From Clostridia bacterium (GTDB taxonomy: Bacteria; Bacillota; Clostridia; Oscillospirales; Butyricicoccaceae): a stretch of 49,691 bases of DNA. Positions 8,416-15,689 of this stretch are shown piece by piece. Below the pieces are notes generated by a model. That model did no database searches, had not been told where the DNA came from, and saw nothing but the letters and a program-made list of their open reading frames with translations. The stretch spans positions 1 through 49,691 of the forward strand of contig JAQXOO010000017.1 of assembly GCA_029099685.1 (NCBI GenBank), read 5' to 3'. Made by a program: the position numbers and the translations under genes. The first letter of the stretch is position 1, and each line of letters opens with the position of its first letter.

Positions 8416-9236
8416 AGGGAAAAACGGGTCTGATCCGGATCTGGGCCGTGGGCTCCTGTCTGGTGGTGCTGGGCACCATTCTGTTTTTGTTCGCCTATAT
8501 CTTCATCAAGGGGGCCGGGGCCATTTCCTGGACCTTTCTCACCGACGTGCCCCGGGGGCTGATCCTGGGCACCGAGGGCGGCATCCTGCCCGCCATCGTG
8601 GGCAGCCTCTATTACACCCTGATCGCCTGCGCCTTTGCCGCTTTTCTGGGCATTTCCGCCGCTGTTTACCAGGTTTTTTACTGCAAAAGCGACAGGCTGC
8701 GCTCCGCCATCGCCCTCATCATGCAGTGCATGGCCGGCGTGCCCTCCATCGTACTGGGCCTGTTCGGCTATTCCCTTCTGGTGCTCACCCTGGGCTGGGG
8801 CAAGTGCATTCTGGCGGGCGGCGTCACCCAGGGCATCATGATCCTGCCCTTTATCCAGGTGCGGGCGGAAAAGGCCCTGCGGGAGGCGGACGCCGGGCTG
8901 GTCCGCGCCTCTTACGCCCTGGGGGTTTCCCGCAGCCACACCATCCGCCGCATCGTGCTGCCCCAGTGCCTGCCCCAGCTGGTGTCCGCGGTGATCCTGG
9001 GCGCCTGCTACGCCATGGGCGCGGCAGCGCCGCTGATCTTTACCGGGGCGGTCATCCTGTCCAAGGTGCCCCGGAGCCTGCTCAAGCCCACCATGGCCCT
9101 GCCCTATCACCTGTATATGCTGCTGACCCAGGGCACTTCGTCTGAAAACGCCTACGGCACGGCCTTTGTCCTGATGATGGTGGTGCTGGTGACCAACACC
9201 GCTGCCACCTGGTTCGCATGGAGGAGAAAAAAATGA
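8412..9236 (+). CDS. pstA: Phosphate ABC transporter permease PstA
   Basis: Second membrane subunit of the phosphate importer (274 residues, about six helices). It starts with GTG overlapping the pstC stop (GTGA), so translation is coupled. The family pattern is clear: LPAIVGSLYYTLIACAFAAF, CMAGVPSIVLGLFGYSL, and the coupling segment LVRASYALGVSRSHTIRRIVLPQCLP that docks on PstB. The segment GAAAPLIFTGAV near residue 205 matches the GETAPLLFT region of other PstA proteins. The stop overlaps the pstB ATG. Confidence 0.9.
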   Translation: MKGKTGLIRIWAVGSCLVVLGTILFLFAYIFIKGAGAISWTFLTDVPRGLILGTEGGILPAIVGSLYYTLIACAFAAFLGISAAVYQVFYCKSDRLRSAIALIMQCMAGVPSIVLGLFGYSLLVLTLGWGKCILAGGVTQGIMILPFIQVRAEKALREADAGLVRASYALGVSRSHTIRRIVLPQCLPQLVSAVILGACYAMGAAAPLIFTGAVILSKVPRSLLKPTMALPYHLYMLLTQGTSSENAYGTAFVLMMVVLVTNTAATWFAWRRKK

Positions 9237-9985
9237 ACGACGCCGTTTTGACCCTGCGGGAGCTGGGGGTCTCTTATGACAAAAAAACCGTGCTGGAGGA
9301 TGTCAGCGCCCGGATCCGCCCCAACCGCATCACCGCCGTCATCGGCCCCTCCGGCTGCGGAAAATCCACCCTGCTCAAGGCCATGAACCGCTCCCTGGAG
9401 CTGGAAAAGGGGGCGGAGGTCCGGGGCAGCATCCTTTTGGGAGACACCGACATCCGGTCCATGCCCGCCGAGGAGCTGCGGCGGCGGGTGGGCATGGTGT
9501 TTCAGACGCCCACGCCCTTTCCCCTGTCGGTATACAAAAACATGACCTATGCGCCGCTGTACTACGGCGTCCGGGACAAGGGAGCGCTGGAAACCATCGT
9601 CCGGGAAAACCTGCAGGTCACCGGACTGTGGGACGAGGTGCGGGAGGATCTGCACAAAAGCGCCCTGAAGCTGTCCGGCGGACAGCAGCAGCGGCTGTGC
9701 ATCGCCAGGGCCCTCACCGCCCGGCCGGAGGTGCTGCTGCTGGATGAGCCCTGCTCCGCCCTGGACGTGAAAAGCACCCAGGTCATCGAGGAGTTGCTGC
9801 TGCGTCTGAAGGAGCGCTACACCATCGTCATCGTCACCCACAACCTGTTCCAGGCCAGGCGCATCTCCGACGACTGTATGTTTCTGCTCAACGGACGGCT
9901 GTGGGAGCAGAACACCACCGGGGAGCTGTTCGCCGCGCCCCGGCGGCAGGAGACCCGGGAGTATCTCCAGGGTATGTACGCGTAA
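9233..9985 (+). CDS. pstB: Phosphate ABC transporter ATP-binding protein PstB
   Basis: ATPase that drives phosphate import through PstC-PstA. Walker A GPSGCGKST lies near residue 36, the Q-loop is VFQTPTPFPLSVYKN (PstB-typical), the signature LSGGQQQR is near 148, Walker B is LLLDEPCSALD and the H-loop is IVTHN. The start was placed at 9233 (ATGA overlap with pstA, GGAGGAG 6 bases upstream) rather than the in-frame ATG at 9218, giving 250 residues. No phoU follows, although phoU is usually the next gene in pst operons. Confidence 0.92.
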   Translation: MNDAVLTLRELGVSYDKKTVLEDVSARIRPNRITAVIGPSGCGKSTLLKAMNRSLELEKGAEVRGSILLGDTDIRSMPAEELRRRVGMVFQTPTPFPLSVYKNMTYAPLYYGVRDKGALETIVRENLQVTGLWDEVREDLHKSALKLSGGQQQRLCIARALTARPEVLLLDEPCSALDVKSTQVIEELLLRLKERYTIVIVTHNLFQARRISDDCMFLLNGRLWEQNTTGELFAAPRRQETREYLQGMYA

Positions 9986-9995
9986 GGAGGCTGCC

Positions 9996-10463
9996 ATGTT
10001 AACCGTGAACATCCCCGGACGGGGCGCGCTGTCCCTGTCCCACCTGATCCTGGACTACAACGGCACCATCGCCCTGGACGGCCTGGTGCTGGAGGGCGTC
10101 CGCCCCCGGCTGGAGGCGCTGGCCCGGGAACTGGACATCCTGGTGATCACCGCCGACACCCACGGCACCGCCGCGGAGCGCTGCCGGGACCTGCCGGTGC
10201 GGGTGCTCACCTTTCCCACCGAGCAGGTGGGTGCGATCAAGGCCCGGGAGGCCCGCGCCCTGTCCGGCGGCGTGGCCTGCATCGGCAACGGCTTCAATGA
10301 CATCGCCATGTCCGATGTCTGCGACCTGTCCGTCTGCGTTATGGGTGCGGAGGGCTGCTGCGCCGCTCTTTTGAGCCATTGCCACGTAGCGGTGCCCTCC
10401 ATCACAGACGCGCTGGACCTGCTGCTCCGGCCCGATCGCCTGCGGGCCACCCTGCGGACCTGA
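9996..10463 (+). CDS. Small HAD-fold protein, COG4087 'soluble P-type ATPase' type
   Basis: A 155-residue HAD-superfamily protein without cap or membrane helices. Motif I reads LDYNGTIA (near residue 23), where HAD phosphatases have DxDGT: the nucleophilic Asp is kept but the general acid/base Asp is Asn. Motif II is VITADTHGT, the lysine is in VGAIKAREA and motif III is IGNGFNDIAM. DxNGT and GNGxND are typical of the COG4087 group of P-type ATPase-like HAD proteins of unknown function. The gene follows pstB by 10 bases with a GGAGG site, so it is probably in the pst operon. Full phosphatase activity is doubtful given the Asn. Confidence 0.75.
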   Translation: MLTVNIPGRGALSLSHLILDYNGTIALDGLVLEGVRPRLEALARELDILVITADTHGTAAERCRDLPVRVLTFPTEQVGAIKAREARALSGGVACIGNGFNDIAMSDVCDLSVCVMGAEGCCAALLSHCHVAVPSITDALDLLLRPDRLRATLRT

Positions 10464-10537
10464 GTCCCGGCGTGTTTTTGCGGGGATCCGTGGCATACTG
10501 ACCGTATCCTCAAAATACGGAAGGAGGGCGGTCCCCC

Positions 10538-10987
10538 ATGGGCCTGCTCAGCGGTCTGACCCGAAACCCTTTTCTCCTCACCGGCCTTTCCTCCTGGCTC
10601 ATCGCCCAGGTGCTGAAGGTCCTGCTTCACGCCGCCCTCACCGGGCAGCTGCGCTGGGAGCGCCTGTTCGGCGACGGCGGGATGCCCTCGGGCCACGCGG
10701 CCACGGTGACCGCCCTGGCCGTGCTGGTGGGGCTGGTGTACGGCACGGATTCCTTCGCTTTCGCGGTGTGCGGCATTCTGGCGGTCATCGTCTGTCACGA
10801 CGCCATGGGCGTGCGGCTGGAGACCGGCCGCCAGGCGGCGGCCATCAACCGGCTCCTCCGGGAGTCCCGGGAGCCCTCCCGGGAGGTCCTCAAGGAATTC
10901 GTGGGCCACACCCCCGCCCAGGTGGCTGTGGGCGCCCTCATCGGCGGGGCAAATGCCTTTTTGATGCACCGGCTGCTGTTTTTATGA
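10538..10987 (+). CDS. Divergent PAP2 family (DUF212) membrane protein
   Basis: A 149-residue membrane protein of the YuiD/DUF212 'divergent PAP2' family. It shows FGDGGMPSGHAAT (phosphatase-like motif with Ser-Gly-His), VCHDAMGVRLETGRQAAAINRLL and a C-terminal GHTPAQVAVGALIGG, all hallmarks of this family. Three or four hydrophobic segments are visible. PAP2 relatives dephosphorylate lipid phosphates, but the activity of this branch is not established. A good ribosome site (GGAGG) precedes the ATG, and a small inverted repeat (CCGTAT/ATACGG, 10503-10521) lies just upstream. An intrinsic terminator follows. Confidence 0.85.
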   Translation: MGLLSGLTRNPFLLTGLSSWLIAQVLKVLLHAALTGQLRWERLFGDGGMPSGHAATVTALAVLVGLVYGTDSFAFAVCGILAVIVCHDAMGVRLETGRQAAAINRLLRESREPSREVLKEFVGHTPAQVAVGALIGGANAFLMHRLLFL

Positions 10988-11031
10988 AAAAAGCACCTCT
11001 TCGCGGGATGTTCGCAAGACCGTAAAAGATG

Positions 11032-11062
11032 AAAGGCGTGACCGCGAAGGTCACGCCTTTTA
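11032..11062 (+). terminator. Intrinsic terminator after the PAP2 gene
   Basis: AAAGGCGTGACC / GGTCACGCCTTT with a 5-base loop, ending in TTTTAC. It closes the plus-strand run that begins at pstS. Confidence 0.85.
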
Positions 11063-11190
11063 CACTATGAGGATCGCCGCACAACGGCGCAAGGGATACA
11101 GTCCCTTGTCCGGAACGCAGTGGCGAAAAACATCCCGGACATTCGCATGTCCGAAGCATCTTGCCCCGCAGAGCGCGCATACAGGCGCCC

Positions 11191-11230
11191 CGCATAGAAG
11201 CGCGCCCTTGCAGCCGTTCGGCAAACCGGA
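11191..11230 (-). repeat. 3'-flank repeat shared with the GNAT remnant (copy 2)
   Basis: Read on the minus strand just after the VOC stop codon, this stretch (TCCGGTTTG ... AAGGGCGC(G)CTTCTATGCG) matches 268-308 downstream of the GNAT gene. The rest of 11063-11190 shows no gene that can be supported. Confidence 0.6.
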
Positions 11231-11241
11231 AGTTGTCGACA

Positions 11242-11652
11242 TTATAGATCCTTTATCTCATACGGCTTGTTCCAAGAACCAATCTCGATGATATTTCCTT
11301 CTGGGTCAGCAATAAAGCATGTCCTTTGTCCCCAAGGCTCAGTAGTTGGTTCTAACAAAGAAGCTGCGCCATGGTCAACAGCATTTTTATATTGCATATC
11401 AACTTCCTCATATGTGTCAACATACAGCGCCATCTCAGAATGTGCGTTTACTCCCGTAAGATACTCGTATCTTTTGCTTGTTAGTTTTTCAAAATCCTTT
11501 CTCCCATACAGCAAAAACAGGGTGCCATCCTTTAATAAGTAAACATTGTCAGTGTTTTCATCTTCTTTGATCTCGAACCCCAATACATCACGATAAAAAC
11601 GAATCATTGTAGCCATGTCTTTAACAAATAGACCATATCCATCCAATCTCAT
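11242..11652 (-). CDS. VOC-family (glyoxalase/bleomycin-resistance fold) protein
   Basis: A 136-residue protein with two βαβββ modules typical of the vicinal oxygen chelate fold: GYGLFVKDMATMIRFYRDVLGF at the start, and near the end PWGQRTCFIADPEGNIIEIGSW, whose second Glu is the usual metal ligand. Relatives include bleomycin-binding proteins, fosfomycin thiol transferases and small-molecule isomerases; the substrate is not visible. The start at 11652 was chosen for MRLDGYG, with AAGGAG 9 bases upstream. The open frame continues upstream but loses all similarity. The gene is clearly more AT-rich than its neighbours, and its 3' flank is shared with the GNAT gene, so acquisition is likely. Confidence 0.8.
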   Translation of the reverse strand: MRLDGYGLFVKDMATMIRFYRDVLGFEIKEDENTDNVYLLKDGTLFLLYGRKDFEKLTSKRYEYLTGVNAHSEMALYVDTYEEVDMQYKNAVDHGAASLLEPTTEPWGQRTCFIADPEGNIIEIGSWNKPYEIKDL

Positions 11653-11735
11653 TACAATACACTCCTTATTCCTCCAAATCCCGGTTTGCAGGTCTGCTCG
11701 ATTCCATATTATCACATAACAGGCTACAATGCATA

Positions 11736-11769
11736 AACAGCCACAGCAGGACGAATTGCTGTGGCTGTT
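11736..11769 (-). terminator. Hairpin between the GH3 and VOC genes
   Basis: AACAGCCACAGCA / TGCTGTGGCTGTT, a 13-base perfect stem with an 8-base loop. On the minus strand it is followed by TTTATG. It may end the GH3 transcript. Confidence 0.5.
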
Positions 11770-11771
11770 AC

Positions 11772-11851
11772 CTGTTTTATGACCACCGCGCAGGGTGCTT
11801 TTTGCTTTTTGAACACAGGTTGGCCCGATGCCGGCGCCGTTCATAAAACAG
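11772..11851. repeat. 11-base inverted repeat flanking an 58-base spacer
   Basis: CTGTTTTATGA at 11772-11782 and TCATAAAACAG at 11841-11851 are perfect inverted repeats next to the preceding hairpin, downstream of the GH3 gene. They could be the ends of a tiny mobile element or a base-paired RNA. Confidence 0.35.
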
Positions 11852-11884
11852 TCTTTTCTCCGTCAGGCCGAAACAGGTTTCCTG

Positions 11885-13450
11885 TCACAGCTTCACCGGC
11901 AGTTTTCCGCGGAAAACACCGGTTTTCAGGGCGTCCGCCACAGAGCCTGCGGACAGGGCGGTGTATTCATAGGCCGCCACCACGGCGTCCGCCTCCGCCG
12001 CCAGCGCCGCGTCATAGGGCCCGCCCAGCAGCACCGCCACCAGGGGACGGCCCGGTGCCTGCAGCTCCTGCAGCAGCGCCGCCTGTCCGGGGCGGGCACG
12101 GGCGTTCTGCAGCGCCAGCACCACGGCATCCGCCTCCGCCGCCCGGCGCACAATGTCCGCCCGTTCCTGGGGGCCGGGGTCCCGGGAGACCTCCACCGCC
12201 GTTCCTCCCAGGCTGCCGGCGGCGATACGGGCAAAGGACAGGCCGTCCTGCTCCCGGTCCTCCACACCGGTGGAAGCCCGGGTCACCGGCGAGAGGAACA
12301 CCGGCGCTTTGGCCTTCCGCAAAGCGGCCAGGCCGCCCCGGTCCCGGACCAGGGTGACGCTGTCCCGGGACACCTGCCGGTGCAGAGCCAGCATTCCGGG
12401 GTCCTCCACCGCCGCAAGGGCGCGCTCCTCTGAGATGTGCTGGGGAATGTCCAGGCCCAGGAGCTTTTTGGCGGCCACGATGCGGTCATAGGACTGCCGG
12501 ATGCGCTCCCGGGGGATGCGCCCGGTCTCCACCGCCCGGTAAAGGGCCTCTGCCGCCTGGGCCACCGCCTCCATATGGTGAGAGATGCACAGCAGGTCGC
12601 AGCCGGCCAGCACCGCCAGCACCGCGCCCTCGGCGGTGCCCCAGTTCTTTTGGATGGCGTCCATCTCCATGCAGTCGGTGCACACCAGACCCCGGAAGCC
12701 CTGCTTTTCCCGCAAAAGGCCGGTGATGATGGCCGGCGACAGGGTGGCGGGCAGCTCCGGGTCCAGCTTGGGGAAGCGGATGTGGCAGCTCATCACCGCC
12801 GGCGCGCCCCGGCGGAAGGCCTCGCGGAAGGGCAGAAATTCCGTGTCCTCCAGCAGGGCGGGGTCTGTGTCGTTCACCGGCAGGTCCAGATGGGAATCCG
12901 TGCGGACATTGCCGTGGCCGGGATAGTGCTTGACCGTGGCCAGAACGCCGCCCGCCGTCAGGCCCTCCATCACGGCGCAGCCCATCCGGGCCACCGCCCG
13001 GGGATCGTCCCCGAAGGAGCGGATGCCGATGACCGGGTTCAGCGGCTCGATGTTAACGTCCAGCACCGGGGCGAAGTTCACGTTGACGCCCATCGCCCGG
13101 AGCATCCGGCCGCAGTTTTCCCCCACCTGCCGGGCCCGGTCCGGGCCGGCGCCGGCGGCCAGGGCCATGGCCCCGGGAAACAGGGCCGCGCCCTCGGTGA
13201 TGCGGCACACCAGCCCGCCCTCCTGGTCGGCGGCGATAAAGGGGGAAAGGCCGGTCTTTTCAAAGGCCAGCGCCGAAAGTCCGGCGCACAGGCGGGCGGT
13301 CTGCCCGGCGGTCTGCATATTGCGGGCAAACAGGATAAAGTTGCCCACCTGCCACTCCTCTGCCAAGCGGCGGGCCTGGCAGTCCACCTCCTGAGAGGGG
13401 AAGCCGGCGATGAGCATTTGCCCGATCTGATGTTTCAGCGTGGTATCCAT
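11885..13450 (-). CDS. Glycoside hydrolase family 3, NagZ-like beta-N-acetylhexosaminidase
   Basis: Probable β-N-acetylglucosaminidase acting on muropeptides or chitooligosaccharides. The N-terminal (β/α)8 barrel has AADQEGGLVCRI (~75), KHYPGHGNVRTDSHLDLP (~173, the His-bearing loop specific to GH3 N-acetylglucosaminidases) and VCTDCMEMDAI (~257), whose Asp after the Thr is the expected nucleophile. A C-terminal GH3 α/β domain (~360-521) gives 521 residues, longer than single-domain NagZ of proteobacteria and closer to Gram-positive two-domain forms. There is no signal peptide, so it is probably cytoplasmic. GGAGG precedes the ATG. With nagA at 40.9 kb it could serve cell-wall sugar recycling. 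Confidence 0.88.
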   Translation of the reverse strand: MDTTLKHQIGQMLIAGFPSQEVDCQARRLAEEWQVGNFILFARNMQTAGQTARLCAGLSALAFEKTGLSPFIAADQEGGLVCRITEGAALFPGAMALAAGAGPDRARQVGENCGRMLRAMGVNVNFAPVLDVNIEPLNPVIGIRSFGDDPRAVARMGCAVMEGLTAGGVLATVKHYPGHGNVRTDSHLDLPVNDTDPALLEDTEFLPFREAFRRGAPAVMSCHIRFPKLDPELPATLSPAIITGLLREKQGFRGLVCTDCMEMDAIQKNWGTAEGAVLAVLAGCDLLCISHHMEAVAQAAEALYRAVETGRIPRERIRQSYDRIVAAKKLLGLDIPQHISEERALAAVEDPGMLALHRQVSRDSVTLVRDRGGLAALRKAKAPVFLSPVTRASTGVEDREQDGLSFARIAAGSLGGTAVEVSRDPGPQERADIVRRAAEADAVVLALQNARARPGQAALLQELQAPGRPLVAVLLGGPYDAALAAEADAVVAAYEYTALSAGSVADALKTGVFRGKLPVKL

Positions 13451-13497
13451 AGGGGACCTCCGTGTTTTGAGATGCTTTTATCATAACAGATTCCCGG

Positions 13498-13526
13498 TTG
13501 CGTGAAAAGAGGGAATATGATAGGAT
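13498..13526 (+). promoter_or_regulatory. Possible promoter of the 85-residue protein gene
   Basis: TTGCGT, 17 bases, TAGGAT. The leader that follows contains an inverted repeat (TGGTTGAA at 13544, TTCAACCA at 13561). Confidence 0.4.
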
Positions 13527-13638
13527 ATTCTTGACTCAAGCGGTGGTTGAATCGCCCTGTTTCAACCAACCCTTGCTGTTCTTTCGGCGGAAAACGGTCC
13601 GGAATGGGGCCATCAACCACCCGAAAGGAGCAAACACC

Positions 13639-13896
13639 ATGTTATTCGGCAACAGTAAGACCCCGCAGGAGGAGAGCCGCGATATGTTCCATCTGGAACG
13701 CACCGGCGCCAACATCATGAAAGCCCTCAAAAACGGCCTTTCGGACATTGTCTCCCTGGCTCCGTTTCTCAGCGGCGGCGTGCTGAGCCAAATCGCCGGG
13801 GAGCTGCTCCGCACCGGCAAGCTCACCGACATCACCCCCCTGCTGCCCTTTTTGGACAGCCGCATCATCGAAGCCTATCTGGAAGACAAACACTGA
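13639..13896 (+). CDS. Small protein of unknown function (85 aa)
   Basis: I do not recognise this protein. It starts MLFGNSKTPQEESRDMFHLE, has AAAGGAG 9 bases before the ATG, and contains a moderately hydrophobic middle (NGLSDIVSLAPFLSGGVLSQI and DITPLLPFLDSR) that could form one or two amphipathic helices. There is no signal peptide or cysteine. The open frame extends upstream to 13498, but only the part from 13639 has a ribosome site. It stands alone between the divergent GH3 gene and an intergenic repeat element. Confidence 0.6.
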   Translation: MLFGNSKTPQEESRDMFHLERTGANIMKALKNGLSDIVSLAPFLSGGVLSQIAGELLRTGKLTDITPLLPFLDSRIIEAYLEDKH

Positions 13897-13904
13897 CCCC
13901 AGCC

Positions 13905-13999
13905 TTTCCCGCTCAGGGGCAGGGGGACCGCCCCAGCGGTGGATGCGGAGGCTTGTCTCTGCCCCCGCGTCCGTCCCTGCGTGCCGCCTTCCCCCTGGG
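13905..13999. repeat. Intergenic MITE-like repeat element
   Basis: The stretch between the small protein gene and pcp starts with CTTTCCCGCTCAGGGGCAGG and ends with CGCCTTCCCCCTGGGGAG, with a GAGGCTTGTCTCTGCCCCC core. Imperfect inverted ends and this core resemble the short GC-rich interspersed repeats common between genes of Oscillospiraceae. Related pieces seem to occur near 15465-15490 and 33350-33390. The identity is inferred from pattern only. Confidence 0.45.
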
Positions 14000-14033
14000 G
14001 AGAACGCATTCTGAACAAAAGGAGTCCTGTCCT

Positions 14034-14636
14034 ATGACCATCCTTGTCACCGCTTTCGAGCCCTTTCAGGGCGAGACCGTCAACGCCACCATGGAGGCGC
14101 TGGCCCTGCTGCCCGACGCCATCGGCGGCCACACCCTCGTCAAGCGCATCCTGCCGGTGGTATTCGGGCAGGCCATCCGGGAGATCGGCACACTGGTGGA
14201 CCAGCTTCAGCCCGGCGCCGTCATCTGCCTGGGCCAGTCCACCGGCCGGGCGGACATCACCCCGGAGCGGGTGGCCATCAACCTCAGCGATGCCCGCATC
14301 CCCGATAACGCGGGCAACCAGCCCAGGGACCTTCCCATCCGGCCCGGCGGCCCGGCGGCCTATTTTTCCACCCTGCCCGTCCGGGAGATGACAGAGGCCA
14401 TGCGGGCGGCGGGCGTCCCCGCCTCCCTGTCCAACACGGCGGGCACCTTTGTGTGCAACCATCTGATGTACGGCCTTTTGGACCACCTGTCCCGCACCGG
14501 GCGGAACATCCCGGCGGGGTTCATCCACCTGCCCGCCACCCCGGCCCAGGCTGCGGAGCGCCCCTCTCCCAGCATGTCGCCGGAAACGGCGGCCAAAGGC
14601 CTCGCCGCCGCCATAAACGCGCTGACTTTAAAATAA
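14034..14636 (+). CDS. pcp: Pyroglutamyl-peptidase I (C15)
   Basis: Cytosolic cysteine peptidase that removes N-terminal pyroglutamate from peptides. The 200-residue protein begins MTILVTAFEPFQGETVN, as PCP-I enzymes do (GFEPFGG in most). The catalytic triad is visible: Glu in ERVAINLSDAR (~82), Cys in GTFVCNHLMYG (~143) and His in GFIHLP (~166). The start at 14034 has AAAAGGAG 9 bases upstream; the frame remains open upstream through the repeat element but without similarity. An intrinsic terminator follows. Confidence 0.92.
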   Translation: MTILVTAFEPFQGETVNATMEALALLPDAIGGHTLVKRILPVVFGQAIREIGTLVDQLQPGAVICLGQSTGRADITPERVAINLSDARIPDNAGNQPRDLPIRPGGPAAYFSTLPVREMTEAMRAAGVPASLSNTAGTFVCNHLMYGLLDHLSRTGRNIPAGFIHLPATPAQAAERPSPSMSPETAAKGLAAAINALTLK

Positions 14637-14641
14637 TTCTT

Positions 14642-14670
14642 AAAAAGCACACGGTTCGTGTGCTTTTTTT
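14642..14670 (+). terminator. Intrinsic terminator after pcp
   Basis: AAAAAGCACACG / CGTGTGCTTTTT with a GTT loop and a run of seven T. A TATAAT box at 14683-14688 follows, without a good -35, and may serve the next gene. Confidence 0.85.
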
Positions 14671-14710
14671 CACTCTTTGTAGTATAATGGAGCGGCAAAG
14701 AAGGTGGATC

Positions 14711-15436
14711 ATGAAAAAGCTGTTGATTTTTCTGCTGACGGCGGCGCTGGCCGCCGCTCTGGCCCTGCCCGCTGCCGCCGCCGGGGAAACAGACCCTCTG
14801 CTGACCCTGGTGAACCCCTGGAACACCATCCCGGAGGACTGGACGGTGGAGCTTAAGAGCATCGGCGGGGGGCACAGTGTGGACAAGCGGTGCTATGACG
14901 ACCTGAGCGCCATGCTCCGGGACTGCCGGGCCGCGGGGCTCCGGCCGGTAGTGCGCTCCTCCTACCGCACCCGCCGCACCCAGGAGCAGCTTTACGCCAA
15001 CAAGGTGCGCCAGTGGAAGGGCTACGGCTACAGTGACAGCGAGGCCCGGAAAAAGGCCGCCGCCATCGTGGCGCCCCCCGACACCTCCGAGCACCAGCTG
15101 GGGCTGGCGGTGGATCTGGTGGACGCCTCTTATCAGACGCTGGACAGCCGCCAGGCGGACACCCCCGCCCAGAAGTGGCTGATGGCCCATTCCTGGGAAT
15201 ATGGCTTCATCCTCCGCTATCCCACCGACAAGAGCGATGTCACCGGCATCATCTACGAGCCCTGGCACTACCGCTATGTGGGCCGGGACTACGCCCGGCA
15301 GATCTGTGAATCGGGCCTGTGCCTGGAGGAATGGCTGGACAAGCGTCAGGAGGCCCGGGCGGTGGAAAGCGCCGTCAGCGCCCAGATGGAGGAGCTTCGC
15401 CGACGGGCCTTTGTGATGCTGTGGCATCAAAAATAG
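14711..15436 (+). CDS. Secreted D-Ala-D-Ala carboxypeptidase, VanY/M15B family
   Basis: Zinc peptidase that trims the terminal D-alanine of peptidoglycan stem peptides. The signal peptide is MKKLLIFLLTAALAAALALP with an AAAAG cleavage region near residue 25. The VanY domain shows VVRSSYRTRRTQEQL, SEHQLGLAVDLVD (zinc His and Asp, ~120-130) and EPWHYRYVG (Glu and zinc His, ~178), the full M15 set. It has 241 residues with a charged C-terminal helix. The start at 14711 has AAGGTGG just upstream. It is secreted or held at the membrane by its signal. No van regulator is nearby, so a housekeeping wall role is more likely than resistance. Confidence 0.9.
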   Translation: MKKLLIFLLTAALAAALALPAAAAGETDPLLTLVNPWNTIPEDWTVELKSIGGGHSVDKRCYDDLSAMLRDCRAAGLRPVVRSSYRTRRTQEQLYANKVRQWKGYGYSDSEARKKAAAIVAPPDTSEHQLGLAVDLVDASYQTLDSRQADTPAQKWLMAHSWEYGFILRYPTDKSDVTGIIYEPWHYRYVGRDYARQICESGLCLEEWLDKRQEARAVESAVSAQMEELRRRAFVMLWHQK

Positions 15437-15466
15437 CGATTTCTCAAAAGCATTTGTAACCTTTCT

Positions 15467-15498
15467 CCCTCCTTTTCCCTCTTTCAGGGCAAGGAGGG
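15467..15498 (+). promoter_or_regulatory. Hairpin hiding a ribosome-binding site
   Basis: CCCTCCTT at 15467-15474 is complementary to AAGGAGGG at 15491-15498, the ribosome site of the following broken gene, so the leader can mask its own translation start. Confidence 0.4.
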
Positions 15499-15504
15499 AT
15501 TTTT

Positions 15505-15654
15505 ATGAAAAAGATATTGCTGCTGCTGGCGGTGCTGATTGTTGTGAAAGATAAGGTACAATAAATTGCGCAAATTAAAAAAGGCATCTGGCCGGAACTG
15601 TACTCCGGCGCGGGCTGGATCTCCAGCAAGTATGTGACCAAGCTGACGGAATAG
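15505..15654 (+). pseudogene. Remnant of an exported SH3-domain protein
   Basis: A strong ribosome site (AAGGAGGG) precedes an ATG that opens a signal-peptide-like run (MKKILLLLAVLIVV) and stops after 19 codons at TAA (15562-15564). In the same frame the sequence then continues LYSGAGWISSKYVTKLTE to a TAG, which is the end of a bacterial SH3 (SH3_3) domain. The middle of the gene is missing, so this looks like an internal deletion of a secreted wall-binding protein. It could instead be a real 19-residue peptide with the SH3 tail as debris. A terminator follows. Confidence 0.6.
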
Positions 15655-15657
15655 GAA

Positions 15658-15689
15658 AAAGCCCCGCAATTGCGGGGCTTTCTTTTTAT
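15658..15689 (+). terminator. Intrinsic terminator
   Basis: AAAGCCCCGCAA / TTGCGGGGCTTT, a 24-base perfect palindrome followed by CTTTTTA. It also sits at the 3' end of the minus-strand unknown operon, so it may act in both directions. Confidence 0.75.

Noticed and set aside
11760-12433. Proline/arginine-rich plus-strand frames opposite the GH3 gene
   Set aside because: Low-complexity shadows of GC-rich coding sequence; the minus strand has complete GH3 motifs.
14711-15436. Vancomycin-resistance VanY
   Set aside because: Family match is real, but there are no vanRS, vanHAX or ligase genes nearby; general D,D-carboxypeptidase activity is the better call.
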